Shown here: positions 35,112 to 48,308 of the stretch, one piece after another
Numbering within the stretch: position 1 is the first letter of the stretch
How the letters are laid out: each line of letters begins with the position of its first letter
From: Cardinalis cardinalis
Taxonomy: Eukaryota > Chordata > Aves > Passeriformes > Cardinalidae
Assembly: GCA_014549065.1 (NCBI GenBank)
Contig: JACDOX010000024.1
Span: forward strand, 775,647-839,646
Length of the DNA stretch: 64,000 bases
Reading direction: 5' to 3'
The notes under the pieces: model-generated
Database searches by the model: none
The model's input: only the letters and a program-made list of their open reading frames with translations
Told to the model about the DNA's origin: nothing
Program-made: the position numbers and the translations under genes

Positions 35112-36375
35112 CTCATCTGTGAATTGCAGACCCNCGCCCCTTCAGACACTGGGGCTCCAAAGGCCGTGCCCCTTCGTCTGGTGAGGTACCAGGGCTCTCC
35201 TGCACTTGCACTATCAGCCTACAAACCCTTCAGGGCAAGGGCTTACTACGTGTTAGGCAGTGACCTCTCCCTGTACCACATCATGTACATTTACAACACT
35301 ATCAATTATTTAAAACAGNGCTGCCTTCAGTTCAGCCACATGCTGAGTTAAGCTCCATAGCCTTTGGGTGGTTTGCGGCAATTTGCTTTTTCCTCCTTGA
35401 CGTTCACAAATCCATTGCTGCTCTGCAGCACTTGTTACTATTTGCTAAGGGAGATTATATGGTGTATTATCACTTGAGAGGAGTGTTTTGGGGGAGATAA
35501 TGTAAGCTTTCTTCAAAAAAATCCAGCTACACCTTCACAGCAATGGAAGCCCAGACCTTACCCCCAGAGGGGCCTTGACTTCATTAGCACTTTCATTTAG
35601 TTCAGACAAGTAATTATTAATATCAACATCCAATTCTAGCAAGTCTAGCTGGATGTGCCACAAGGTGACAAGATGTAATAAACATAAAACAAGACAGACT
35701 TAGAAGAAGGGAAAATTTTCCTTTCACTTCACAAGGGAGACAAGGCAGCAACAGCAAAAATGGCAATGCATGAGTAGCTGCTTTTTTTTTTTATGTAATC
35801 TTATTCCCATACACTAAAATATTTTTTAATGCCTTTTCTCTTGAAGTGTTTGGGACAATTTTAATTATTTACTCAGATTAATTAAGAAATTAAGTTCTGC
35901 CTCCTGAAATATAAATACCAGGATGTTATATGACACAAATCTATTTTTATTTAGCTCAGAAATAGCCAGAAATAAATGCAATGCCTTTCCCCCTAAGGTC
36001 TACCAGGAGCCAGGGCAGTCTGTTGGTGAACTATCAATTACCCCTTTCTGCACATGGTAAACAATGAACTTGGCCAATCATGCCATATATCACGTTCAAG
36101 GTTACCAAGGGCTTCACCATCAGCCTGGGGAGGTGACTTCAAGTCCAGACTCACTGCCAGCCTCCAGAGTCACTGCTTCTTCAAATGCCTCACACTTTCT
36201 ACACATCCTCCNATCCATCACATCCCTCTTGGAGGCATCACAACAACAGGAGGATAGTTATTGCCAATGCTGCTCTGAGGAGCACCTACCATACAGAGGN
36301 TCCTACAGCACTGGGTGTAGGGAGATGGGGAAAACTCTCACTCCTACATTTTTTTCTAGGAACAAATCTTAAAGT

Positions 36376-36429
36376 CCTGGAGGAGAAATTACAGCTGGAG
36401 GAGACATTGCAAATTTCTCCTGGAGGAGA
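36376..36429 (+). repeat. Three copies of CTGGAGGAGA
   Basis: The decamer occurs at 36377, 36395 and 36420, with spacings of 18 and 25 bases. A plus-strand frame through it reads a Leu/Glu-rich segment (VLEEKLQLEETLQ) that superficially resembles a coiled coil. The frame stops at 36469 and no family is recognised. Confidence 0.55.
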
Positions 36430-39062
36430 CAAACTTACAAACTTTTACACCTTCATCTCAGGAATCTGACTCTGGGATGTTATGGTAAAAGGCCCAAAAG
36501 AAGAACTTANGCAAAACACAGAGCAGAGACTTCAAATGCTGAATGAAATAGGAATAATTCTGAATTTTTTTGCTTATCCACAAATCATATTAAAAAGCCA
36601 CAGAAGCATAGAAAAAATAAGACCTCTAAAGGCAACACTAGAAAACTACCCTTTTTCTGACCCATGGCTCAGATAGGAAGCCTGANTCTAGAAGAACATT
36701 CTGTTCTTCTCTAAGTTTTAACAAATCATCATGGTGCATTTGCCATTTTTTCTATGGCTGCTCAAAAAGGTCCAGTAAAAACTGCCCATATATTTTAATT
36801 TTTTTAAATTCTTTATTCACTGAAGCCAGTGTTTACTCATGGTCCAGCAGCTCAAGAAAGGGAAGCAATAGAGGAAGAGAAGTTTAAAGTTATTATTTAT
36901 GTAGATTGCTGGTCTTCCATGCATTCTCCAAATCTCTTTTGCTTGCCTATTATGCATAGTCTGGCTTCTTACTGGCTTTCTAAAAGATGTTCATTTCAAC
37001 AAGGAATTTGAGCAAAGGGAACAGTGACCTCAGTGACACCTTAAGGCAATAGCTGCAATNATCTTCTCATATGAGCAAAATATACCTGCATATAACTTGA
37101 TTTATATTCTACAGGGTAACACACTGCTTTCAGAATGACCTCTTATATGAGCAGCTGAGCATCCTCTAACATTCAAAGTGGTTTTGTGTTAAAAGCAGCA
37201 TTCAAGGCAAATAGCATGACCTTGGAGAGGTGACAGGGCTACTGCTGTGGAACGCATGCAATACCAACAGTCACCTGAGCCAACCAGCCCCATGTGGGTA
37301 CGGCTGCATGCCTAAGGCTTTTGCTGGGTATAGCCCCATAGCTGCAGCCAGCATGGAAGTTGGTTTATAACCTGTCTTTCCAACTGAGTTAATAAGCTTT
37401 TCCATTAATAAGATACTATGAACACTTTTGCCTTTGCCATAAAATCTGAGGTAAGAAAATAATGTTTCTCAGAGGCACAATGTGAGGTTAGCCGTGCACT
37501 GGGAGTGCTTTCCTCAAGCACAAATTCATTCTTTGTCCTGACTAGGGGTCCATTAGGAAACAACTGGATTTCAGTNACTCCAAGAAGGAGAGAATTGCAC
37601 CCCTCCTACCAAAACATTATCTTCAGGAGGGTTTCTATGTGCCCCTTTCCTCTTCAGGCGAAGTGATTTTACAGCATCCAGACTAGTGTTAACATAGCTG
37701 GCAAGTGAAACAAAAAGTGGAAAGTGGTGGCATGGACAAAAGACTGCTATGTGTGCCCAGGATACTTGTACTCCAGGTGCCAGCCTGTTCTGTCATATCT
37801 TTACCACTGCATGAAGTATATTAAAATGAACACAGGTAGCTCATAAGTATGCTATATCTGCCTTGAGCAAATATTTATAGTCTGTGTAGACATATCCAGT
37901 TCAAAAGCCAAAAAAAATGTGGAACAAATGTCTATAAAGGCACTCTTTTGCTACTCTTTTTTCTCTTTTGCATATTAGCAAACTAAGCTTCCTTTGTGGA
38001 AATTCTTATTATAGTCTTGCTTAGAATAGACTGGCAAGTGATGGGCTGAGTCATATTGGGTCCNATCTCCCTTATATGGCAGCAAAATAGGAATCACTCT
38101 GTTGAAGTTCCCTGGCATAAAACTAGGCTAAGTGGGATGAGAATTAGGCTCACAAGCTTGTGCAAGGGTGTTATAGGTGCTGCTGGTGACCCATGTATTT
38201 TGGAGTTAATCTCCATCTAATTCTTCACCATCAGGGTGACAATAACAGTTCTAAGAATTGAAGAGGAGCCCAAATCCACCTGGAAGAGTATACAACAAAA
38301 TTATCTGCGGCCTGGAAAACTGGTTTTGCTTTAATATAGGATGTATGAGAGTCTCTCAAACACACAATTGATATGTGCAACCCATAATGACAACGAGACT
38401 AAAAGCTCAAGAAAGGGTTACAAGATAATCCCTGAAATAGTTTTACTAATGCCTTACACTCTTTTTATTCTGACCCTTTAGGCTGCCATACAAGTATTAA
38501 AAACTACTGGGGGATTCCTTGTGATTTCTCTCTGAAGCTGGTTCATGAATCTCATGATCTGACTGGCTTAAAAGGCCAGTTGTTCCCTAACATGTAAGCA
38601 ACATTATAACAATATTGAATAGCAAATCATCTCATTTTCAGACAATTCCTGAACATTTATAATTGCTTCATTGCTATGAGTTTTGTTGGCAAAGACTGTA
38701 AAAACTACTTTCCAGGGTGTATTCATTTCTAACCGTTTTTATTGCAGTCCCTGCTGTTCTTCTTCATTATTTTTATCCTCTCTGGGCCATACACCACTTT
38801 GCTGAATCCAATGTCTTTTCTTAAAAGCCAGTTTTCCTTGCTAAGTTGTTAATTTTTTTTCCCACTGGCTTTGATGTCTTTCTTCAGTTTCTCAGTGCAT
38901 CCTCAGAACTCAAATTCATTTCAGGCTTTTATTTCTGTTGATGACTGCTCTTTAATTTACTACTATATATGCCAGCAATTTACAACTGTCTGATTTACTT
39001 AATTTGAATTTTTCACGCAATAATAAGTAAGACACTAAGTTGATGTAGTGCTATCAACCTAA

Positions 39063-39097
39063 GGTGAAAAAAAAAGAGGGGGGAAAAAAGGGAGGAT
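39063..39097 (+). repeat. Purine-rich tract
   Basis: The run consists of A and G almost without interruption (A9, G6, A6, then GGGAGGA). It is low-complexity sequence of a kind that can adopt triplex structure. Confidence 0.65.
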
Positions 39098-40360
39098 ACA
39101 AACCAACATCTTCAGTTGTTTTATGATTCTAAGTCTTTGTGCCATTTTTGGTCTTCCAATCTAAAGGTAAGGACAAAATATGCAAATTANAAACAACAAC
39201 AACAATAACACTGAAGGAAAGTCCAGTGCATTTGAAAACATTGGTTGGTTTAGCAATAAAGCTAATATACTCATATTTTTCAAAATAGATTTTAAATTTC
39301 AAGCCAAAATGCTCAAGGCCATTTGAAACTCACTTTCAAGAATTGTTTGAAGGTGAACCCCAGTCTAACAATACAGCACTTGCACAACTGTGGGAGATCA
39401 CAAAATGGGGAGAAAGCATAGCAGNGAAGGAGGAGAAATGAGTAGAATGTGAAGAAAGGAGGAAAGATGACTTATAGAATTATCCCACGGCTTCTTAAGT
39501 GCCCCAAGATTATAGTGCACATCCCACCTTTCCCCTTTAGCTTACTACATGGCACAAAAGCACTCTGTGCTTTGTAGTTTTCCTTTAAGAGCTTGTTCCC
39601 CTGAAGTTAAACTCCTTGTAAGGCTCTGACATACAGAATTGTTCTGCTCAGAGCACAAGGATCAGGCTTACACTTAATGTTGATGTAAACTATAAAGGCA
39701 GTGTTTTTAGTATGTGGTTAAAACAAAGAATGGAGAATATAGCATGTCTAAATTCACAAAGAGAAAACCAGAATATACTTCTAAGGGGAAAAACATGTCG
39801 GACACCGTTCTCCTTGTCATGTTCATAAACCCTTCATTTCTGTGTGTTTCCTTTTAAGTTCAAAGCACTGAGTTTTTTTAGTAAATGAGACAAGGGGGAA
39901 ATGGTGAAAAACAGTTTCCCTGAGGAGAACTATTCCCCAGTTCTTAAAAAGTTTGAGCATTTTGAAACCTTAGGGAGATGAAAGCATTTTCTATTACATT
40001 TGTGCTTTTCTTCCTGGTATTTTTTATTTTTTATTATTTTTACTGAATGTAATACAGCAAGAAGAAAACTAAGAGCTAATTTAGATCCATAACTGAGCTC
40101 CTGAGTTGGCTGACACCAGCCTCCTCTCAAAATGTTTTGAAAGGTTTCCCACCATTTTCAGTGGTGTGGCATGGTACTTCTTGCTGTCCTCACATTGGGC
40201 CCCCATTCAGGTGTTTCAGGGCTTTGTAGGTGTTTTGTACCTGTTGTGTGGATTATGGAAGAAAATTNAACACAAAAAAGAGCTAAGAAGAGCAGTTTCA
40301 GCTATGTCACAGATTTTTTAAAAATATGTTTCCATCTGAAATATCCTGGAAATGTTTATA

Positions 40361-40895
40361 TNCAGGAATAGACTCACAAACAGCAGGCAGGAAGGGAGCT
40401 TGGGAGGTCCTCTAATCCATCCTGTTAGCTACAGCAGGATAGACCATACCTATGCCACTTCCCACAGATGCTCCTCCAGCTTCCTCTTAGGGATCTGCTT
40501 CCTAGGACATATAGTCCAATACTTCATTATCCTTACCATTAAAAACCTTCACTAATGTCCAAAGTGTGCAGTGCATGGGCATTATCCCCCTTAGCACATT
40601 TTTTCTGGTCTTATCCAACATGTACACAGAGGTCAGACAATTTCCTGCCCTCTCCCTGGCAGGCCTCAATGTGTCTGAAAAAACCCACATTTGAAGGCTG
40701 ACATCATGTCACTCCTCCCTCTTCATTTCTCCACAGAAAATAACCTACCTTTCCTCAGAGTCTGTGCCCTCATTATTTCCTGAGCATTGATCATTCTTGT
40801 TGCTTATCTCATGAAAATCTGCTGTTAATTCTGCCTTTTCTGAAGTGNGATATCCCAAAATGGATTCTGTATGGATGAGAAAAAGATCCCACCCT
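40361..40895 (-). mobile_element. CR1-type LINE 3' fragment, minus orientation, diverged
   Basis: The segment reads as the reverse complement of a CR1 3' end. It opens with a diverged AGGAATAGACTCACAAA...AAGGGAGCTTGGGAGGTCC followed by TCTAATCCATCC (CR1: GGTCATCTAGTCCA), then an AGCAGGA block. A CTTCATTATCCTTACCATTAAAAACCTTC-type block follows (CR1: CAGTGCTTCACCACCCT...GTGAAAAAGTT), split here by substitutions. Next come TTTCTCCACAG...CTTTCCTCAGAG, TTGATCATTCTTGTTGC and a CCCAAAATGGATTCTGTA block (CR1: CCAAAACTGGACACAGTA). The order matches CR1. It is 5' truncated, as usual for CR1, and too degraded to encode protein. Boundaries are approximate. Confidence 0.75.
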
Positions 40896-43800
40896 TGTCA
40901 AACGCTTCCTCTCCAACTCAATATGGAATATCAATACGGAAAATCTTCATCAGTCATGGCAGAAACAATAGTATTTAAAGATCTATTAAGCTCAGCTTTC
41001 AGGAAATTGCAATTTGGCCTCATTGTGCCATTTGCAAGCATTAATAGGCATTAAGGCTAGTACCAGATACACGACTACAAGTGAATAACCACTCAGAGGG
41101 AAGAAAAGTTAGAGGTGCTGTTGGATCCAGACATGTTCCCCCAGCTGCCATGTTAGGGCCTCCACCGCAGTGTCCCACCACTAAGGGTTGTTTGCATTCT
41201 GAGATGAGGAAGTGCTGACCTGCTGTAACTCAGTTGATGTTGGTACAAAATGATGATTGCATAGCAGGATTCTATCTTCAATCTTTCTATCTTTTACAAA
41301 TATCAATCCAGTTCACACACAATTAGTATAAAATTTTCTGGAGACTAACTTTACAGTTAACCTCCAAGAGAGACTGGTCAGTAGTTTTATAACAGGGATC
41401 TTGTGCTGGGAGTTTCTCTTGTCTGGCATTTAGGATTCTATTCAAGAGCAGTTCCCCTTCGTCTGCTGCCTTCATAAATAATGGATGCATCTTGCATTAG
41501 AGATTAGCAAAGATTGTTAAGCTTCCTTTTTTGCATGTGCAAGATTTGGTAGCTTTTGAAATATTGATATAGTTGTGCAATTTGGTGTACCTATTATGTT
41601 TTTAGGAAAGAATTAAAAAAAAATACAAAAGAGGAAAATTATGATAGATCTAAAAAGCAGATACCTGACTCTCATAAACATCAGAAAATGTGATCCTTCC
41701 ATCTTTAAATCTATGAAAAATAGTTCCATTAGTAACTTCTGTAATATTCTTCTAAGAAGACTCTACAGAGATTGCTGTAGGTTTCAAAGCAATTACGGTA
41801 GGAGGTCATGAAAAGCCTTCAGGAAATGCTGCCAAGGTACTGTACCATCTAAAAGGAAGAACGCAGTGCTGGAAACTTTTCAAATCTGATTGAGGGTAGA
41901 TAAAGACAAATTTTTTAAAGTCCTCTTTATTCATTTCACTGATTTTATTTTTGATGTAATGCTTTACAATTACATCTTTCATCTGAAAACACATGTTTAG
42001 CCTCNATATTCCTTTTGGGCAAAAATCCCCACAGATAATTCACTGCATGTTTTGGTGGGAACCATCTTTATCAAAACTGGTGACTTCTGTTTTTCATTTT
42101 GTGTGCATGCTACAGAGCTTAAATGTCTAAGCAGCAACATTGTGCTCGTTGTTGTGGCTCTCTGTATGCAGTGAAGTCCTATTTCCAGCTCTCCAGCCCA
42201 TCCCTTCCGCATATTCCACAGACAGGACTTGTAAGTACAGCTTATTACAGGGATGAGTTACCCAGTAATTTCATTGTACTCCATGGCTAGGATCCTGAAA
42301 TGCAGTCTGCCTAGCCAAAAAGGGNGGACAAAAATTGAAAGACTGCATTAAATGGCCATAAAAGTTACAGGGTCTGATAATCCATACAGTTATGGCAAAA
42401 TCATTGCTTTCATGCTGTGGCCAACTTGCCAGTATCCAGAGCCGCGGGAGAGAAGAACAGGAACAAAGGCCTGAAATAACCTAGCTAATGAAAATTGCAG
42501 GCAATATGGTACAGAGCAACTTGGTGCCAAGGCATTTGAATGGTTTGCTGTGAAGTCAGCCAGGATGGCTGGTGCCACATTAGTGCTAATATGCCCTTCT
42601 GGAGCATGTTGATTCCTTCAGGACCACACAGTTGGGGCCTTTTGTCCATGTTCCACATTGCAGAGATGCTCAGAGCTGGCTGAGAAGCACAGTGCAGTTG
42701 TAGGCAGGGCTCTGCGGGAGTTAGCTCAGCTCCAGCTGGACTTAGTACCTCAAACTTAGTGCCAGACTTGCTAAACTGAAGCTGGCTTTGTGCAAAGCCA
42801 CATTGGGCCATGGGGTGCTTGGACACCCAAGTTGCCTCTGTTCAGAGCAAGCTTCTTTCTGGTGGGATTAAGTANTTCAGTGTGCAGAATGTACAAAATT
42901 GGCTGAGCTTCTTCAGTGGCAAACTTACTTTAGATATAGTATAGCTATCTAACTGACCAAACTACTACTAACATTGACCAAACTGCTGAGCCTGGTCAGA
43001 TCCAAACTGCCTCTGTAATCATAATAGGANTTATCCTGCGTGTCAGTAAGCAGTCAATGGCTGCCAACTAACTCAACTTTTTCCCAAACNTTAGGTCTTA
43101 GTCCACACTACTCTGTGAAAACAAGGCTAGAGTTTCTGTCCTTGCTTTCACCAGATGAGGGAACAANTGGGTGAGGAACTCATAACTCCTGAAAGAGAAC
43201 CGAAAAAATGATGGTTTAGCAGACAAAGGGCAGAAACAACAGGTCTGAGTTAACAGGGACTGAGCTTTCATGACCACACAGGNATACCACAAAAATGATC
43301 AAGTAAAGAGAGTTATTTGAAAGTTGGAAGGCAGGGGACAGGTACTCTATTCCTAAATGGATTAACTAAAGCATGACTGCCTAGAATAACATGCGCCTTT
43401 TTAAACAACCCATTTAGCAGCACTAGGGAATGCGAAGGGAGCAAGCNAGACTGACCACATTGTTTTCTTTTGACTCTAAGGCAGACTGTTTGGACTGGAA
43501 AAGGATCAGAACTCACAACAAGCTCTTCACTTTTTTAAGGTTCATCAGGTTACACACAATGTATCCAAAAGTGGCTTATAGCCTCTCCCCACATCACAAC
43601 TATGTTATTGACATATAACATAGAAAAGTATGACAATATTTACAACTTTCTTCTCTTAAAATTTTGTGACCTCTATTCACCTTCTTTTCTGAGTTATCAT
43701 TTGATTCCTCTCTTCTTCCCACCTTTCCTGTGAAGAAATGTGGAATAATCCACAGAAATATTTCAAAACATAGAAACAGGGACACCAAGCAACATCAGCA

Positions 43801-44160
43801 CAGCCCAGGCTCTAGCAGTAGGCAGCAGTAAATGCCTAGAAAATAATTAGGAACGGAGCAAGTGCATCACATTCCCAGAATATCTACAAAGCATATAGCA
43901 ATCTGTGGTTCAGAGGACTCCTGAACCAGATATCGTGATTTTGCATTTAATAGCCCCCAATGGATTAATCTTTCATTAAGTTGTCTAGTCACTCTGGAAC
44001 TCACACTAATTTTACTCATCTACAGCTTTTTGTAGTGAGGGGGGGTCACATCAACATTCTCTCCTCCATGCTTTTACTTAAGTTTCTTGGCTTTAACATA
44101 TGAAGAAGATCTTTTGTTGCAGTGTGAGCTCATTTCCTGTTTTAGACTTCCCAGTCCCTT
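40896..44160. other. Non-coding stretch, nothing recognised
   Basis: The minus-strand frames at 42390-42826 (up to 113 codons) contain no recognised motif. No further CR1 or LTR similarity was seen. Confidence 0.5.
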
Positions 44161-44166
44161 CCCAGN

Positions 44167-44610
44167 TGTNGCAATACCTTTTCCCTTCCCCTCCCCCTGC
44201 CTCCTGCTAANTGCTGTCCGTCAGTCTTAACGGTGTCGTGTGGTTGGCAGAAGTTCAAAAGATGCCCCTCAGCTCCTGGCTAATTGGCCTGTCCAAGTGT
44301 CAATATCCCCTAAGACCCGCCCCCTCCCACCTGGTTGGTGCTCACCTGTCCCTTCCCCTCCCCCTCTCCCTGGGCTTAAAAGGACACTCAGACCATGCAG
44401 TTGGGATTCTAATGGAGGTGTTACAAGATTCAGATGTTTGTGGCCTTGNAATAAAAGTCTGGATTTAACCCTCCATTGGAATCCTCTCCTTTTTACTCTT
44501 CACCTACCTTCCATCAGAGGTAAAGCCTGAGTTCCTACAAGTCTGGGCTTGTTCAGTGCCTAGCTGCAGCATCCAGCCGGCCAAAGGTACCTCTGAGGTG
44601 TAGTACCACA
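44167..44610 (+). mobile_element. Solo-LTR-like element of an endogenous retrovirus
   Basis: The segment starts TGTNGCAATACC and ends TAGTACCACA, giving TG...CA termini over about 444 bp. The U3-like part has a repeated 16-mer CCCTTCCCCTCCCCCT (44183-44198 and 44350-44365). It also has a GC box CCCGCCCC (44316-44323) and a TATA-like CTTAAAAG (44375-44382). AATAAA follows at 44450-44455, and a pyrimidine-rich U5-like tail comes after it. This order is that of a retroviral LTR promoter. No primer-binding site, retroviral frame or second LTR is next to it, so a solo LTR is likely. I found no clear target-site duplication, so the ends may be off by some bases. A cellular TATA promoter is a less likely alternative. 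Confidence 0.6.
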
Positions 44611-47600
44611 GCTGACGCCCTTGGCCCAGCAGCAAGGGTCAGAAGAGCCCAGGCACATTCTACCTGGAAATATTGGGATCTTATTCCAATAATATTTCAG
44701 GAAATATTTCAAGAATTGACAAATTAATCTTTGACCTTGAGGTGGAGACAGATATGATTCCCCTTCAGAAGATCAGACAAATGTACCTCTGCCTTTACAG
44801 AAACAAAATAAAACCACCATAACCAAACCAAACAGTAGCGCATGTTTTTTAACATGTGAAAGTACTTGAATCTGGTTTCAGGTGCAAGCTTTTCATCATG
44901 CACAGTTGAATCCATTAGAAAGGTTATCAAGAAGTAATCTAAACTTGGCTGNATAATGGGACTGTGCAGATATATTGCTTTTTGATAAGTATTGAACTGA
45001 ATTTATGCTGCAGTATGGCTAGACAGACACCCATGGATTTTCATAATCGGCATTTCCTGTTTTCCACCATTCCTTCTTTCCAAAGGACACAGTTCCCTGT
45101 GCCATTCCTCACAATGTTCAAAGGAATTCACAACAGAAGCGGGAATTCTATTGTATACTGAGAAAAACAAATCTTTTGTGCCATTAGGTAATGGAGCATA
45201 TCTAAAATAATACAGTACAAACTTTAAGCTCAGCAAAAAAAATTCTTTTACCACTAGCTTACTGACAGAAAATGAAGCTGAAAATTTTGGCCAAGCATAC
45301 TTCTTTTTTTCTTTAGGCCTGATTGTTGTGTTCAAACAAAGGCCTTCTCTTTCCTACTTAACATAAATGCTCGTTGTTTAAATCCAGAGTTCATAACTTT
45401 AAACTTTTTCCTAGGGAAATTGTTCTATTGGTCTTACTAATGCTGCTGAGAAGACCAAAAGGAAAAAAANCAGTTTTCTAAAGCATTTAGGATTCTGTAT
45501 TTCTATTATTACAGACTGAACCAGGGGAAACACTAAAGCACTGAGCTGGTTTTGCACAGCCTAGCTGGCAATAGCCACTGCACTCTGCTGGCACACCCAG
45601 TTTTACCTGACATCATCTGGGAATTGCCACAGAATGAGGTGCTGAGATTTGGACAGAAAGCTCTGGCAAAGAGATGGGAGTCCAAGATGCCCACAGGGAT
45701 GCCACCTGATTTTGTGTAGGTAGATGNGATTATGTTGGGCCAAAGGTAGACAGGAAGAAGGGGAGACTGGGGAGAATTTTACCATGGACTCTTTACAGTA
45801 ACCTGGAAGGGGAAAAGGAGCAGAAAGGAGGCAGAAACAGAAATTGGTAAGATGGCAGACATTCAGTATGATATGACCCTGCATGGGACTAACTAGGAAC
45901 AGAAAGTGGCTGGAAGCAATCCAAAATCCTTTATAAATTCCAAAATGGTTTCTCTGAATATCTAGGTCAAGAAATATAATAATAAATGAAAGGGTCAAAG
46001 ACTCNTACTTTTGACTTTGCACCAGTACATCCAAGTATCTCACCCTTTACAAAAGTCCACCTCCCCAGTGTATTGCTGTTTACTGCAGTGGTTNATTCTG
46101 CAGATTCTGCTTTTGCAGTTCAACCTGGGCAAGATCCGCTCACTGTTTCTTTCCAAGGGCATGAAGGCTTGGGCAGCAGTGGAACGGTGAGCAGCACGGG
46201 TACAAGCAGGAGAGGGGTCAGCATGGCTCCATACATTACCAGCCCAGCAAGCAGGATTTCACAGGGGAAGAGTGGGCAATGAGACCATAGGGCTGTTGTT
46301 CCAGTGGCTGACTGCTTCTCGGCAAGAGAGGTGGGACCTGCAAGCAGGCACAGGGCCACAGCTGTCCTGAGAGAACCAGAACATCCCACGTGTCTGTGAA
46401 GAAGAGAAAATGCCTTCAGTTGTCACACCCCCAAGTATCCCACATGGGTTCCTGCACCCTCGGGTTGAGTGGTTAAGGATTTTGCACTGAAGAACAGACA
46501 CAGGTTGTTCTTCAGCCACTACATCATGCTGTGCTGTTTGCTCTAAACTTACATTCAAAACAGAGATGGACTTTTGAACTGCAGGCCCCTGGGGACACAG
46601 AGCTATGCAACCATTACTAAATTTAGATGCTTCTGAAGTGGAAAATGGTAAAATGTTTTGCAAATAGCAAACTTTTCAGGATGTAACACATAACAGTTGT
46701 TCCACACAGCCTGGCTGTTACAAACAAATGATTGGAAAACAGGCAATCATTAATCTCTTCAGTTCAGGAATCTGTTCACAGATTACTTCAGATATATCCA
46801 GAAAGAAAGGCCTGATTTTTCATCATGGCTCCAGTTGCTCTAAGCATTTCACACTGGCACTTCTGCCTGGGAATTGCTGTCCCCTGAGGAGGTATTTCCA
46901 CCCTCTGCAGAAACAGATGAGTCTATCTAAACACTGCTGCATTTCTTTACAATGTTCTTGAAGTGGTTTCTTAGACTATATTGTGATCTTTCTTCCTTTT
47001 TAAAGCTATATAGGTATCATCAAAATTGATAATCTATTATGTCAGATAATTATGTTATTTATGGCCTTTATCGCCTTCAGTTCATTGCAAAGCATTTAAT
47101 TATATTTTGAATACGACTTTTCTGTACAACCTTCAAAGTCATCATTCCAACAGCCAAATAGTTATTATTTCTTAATATTGGAATCCGTAGCTATAATTGG
47201 GATACCTTTTGACTTTATGCATCGTCTTGTAGCTTGTTTATAAAGATCTGTAAGAAATCTGGCTTNGGATTTCTTGAGTTTTCTGTGAGAGTTCATCCAC
47301 TGCATTGCATCACAACATCTGCTTCATGTAAACTTCCTGAAGGTCACCAGGACTCAGCACAGCAAGTAGTAACTAGGGGTTGGCTTGGCCAGTGGAAACG
47401 AGTGAAGGTTCCTCTGCAGGACCTTCCTGACAAGGGCTGCAGTCACTGCAAGTGATCTGTGTATTACCATGGATATTCCAAACAGTAAATACAAATTACT
47501 CTTNGGATCTACAAACTGGAATACATAAAGAGGAACAAAAAAAGCCCAGAGCTATGCTTCCTCCCTTAGTTTTCATTCATTAACAATAGAGAAGTCAGAC

Positions 47601-48290
47601 GCAATGAGATAAAATGTGTGTACTTAGACCAGATTGCTTTACTTTTTAGATAACAGANTTGCTTAATAAAAAGAGGTAAAATCCTATAAAAATTAGCATT
47701 TTGCCTTTCTGATANAGATTGTTGGTTCTGAGTAAAATTCGGATAATACAGCTGCATAAATTATGAGACAATTTAATTTAAGATAAAATGTAATTACATT
47801 GCAAGACCCTCTCTTGGTTTAAGTTGCACAGCAGGACAAGGGTTTCCTGAGACAAATTTGATAACTACCTGAGAGGGNTTTTTTTTCTTTTTTTAGTTGC
47901 CTAGTTACAGAGTTTGTGAGTTTCTATTACAAGGTTAGCCCATTTGTGAGGCATCCTAAATATGTTACATCTGAAACTATACCCTTTGCAACTACCAGAG
48001 ACCCAAAGGTCTCTTAGTAGTCTCTGATATGCATCAGGTTCCAAAAACCCCTACAGATTAAGATAATTTTTGGCATACAAAAAGGTCCAGTCTAGGCCCA
48101 GACAGACAAAGGCCCAGTGTTTCTCCATGAGTTAGTCATTAAGTTTCTTTGTGATTCAATCCCCTGAATATGCAAAACAAAAGTACATTTCCCTCATTTC
48201 TATAAAGAATTTTTAAATCTACAAATAAAAGAGTTGCACAGCAAAGTACTATTACCCTAAGTAACTCAATTGCTGTATCTCANATCTATC

Positions 48291-48308
48291 TAGCTAGCTA
48301 GCTAGCTA
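48291..48308. repeat. (TAGC)n microsatellite
   Basis: The tetranucleotide TAGC repeats four and a half times without interruption. The unit makes the tract nearly self-complementary, so it can fold on itself. Confidence 0.85.

Larger units (their letters stand above)
32379..40360. other. Long non-coding stretch, minor repeats only
   Basis: Frames are short and without domains. Small repeats at 34936-34951, 35065-35111, 36376-36429 and 39063-39097, plus an (AAC)n tract at 39190-39206, are present. The block around 35860-35960 is AT-rich with ATTA cores and a MEF2-like CTATTTTTAT. No gene, RNA gene or mobile element was recognised. Confidence 0.5.

Noticed and set aside
45603..46663. Two minus-strand open frames of 146 and 134 codons
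   Set aside because: They lie in different phases, contain N positions or composition-driven residues, and show no domain or clear splice boundaries.
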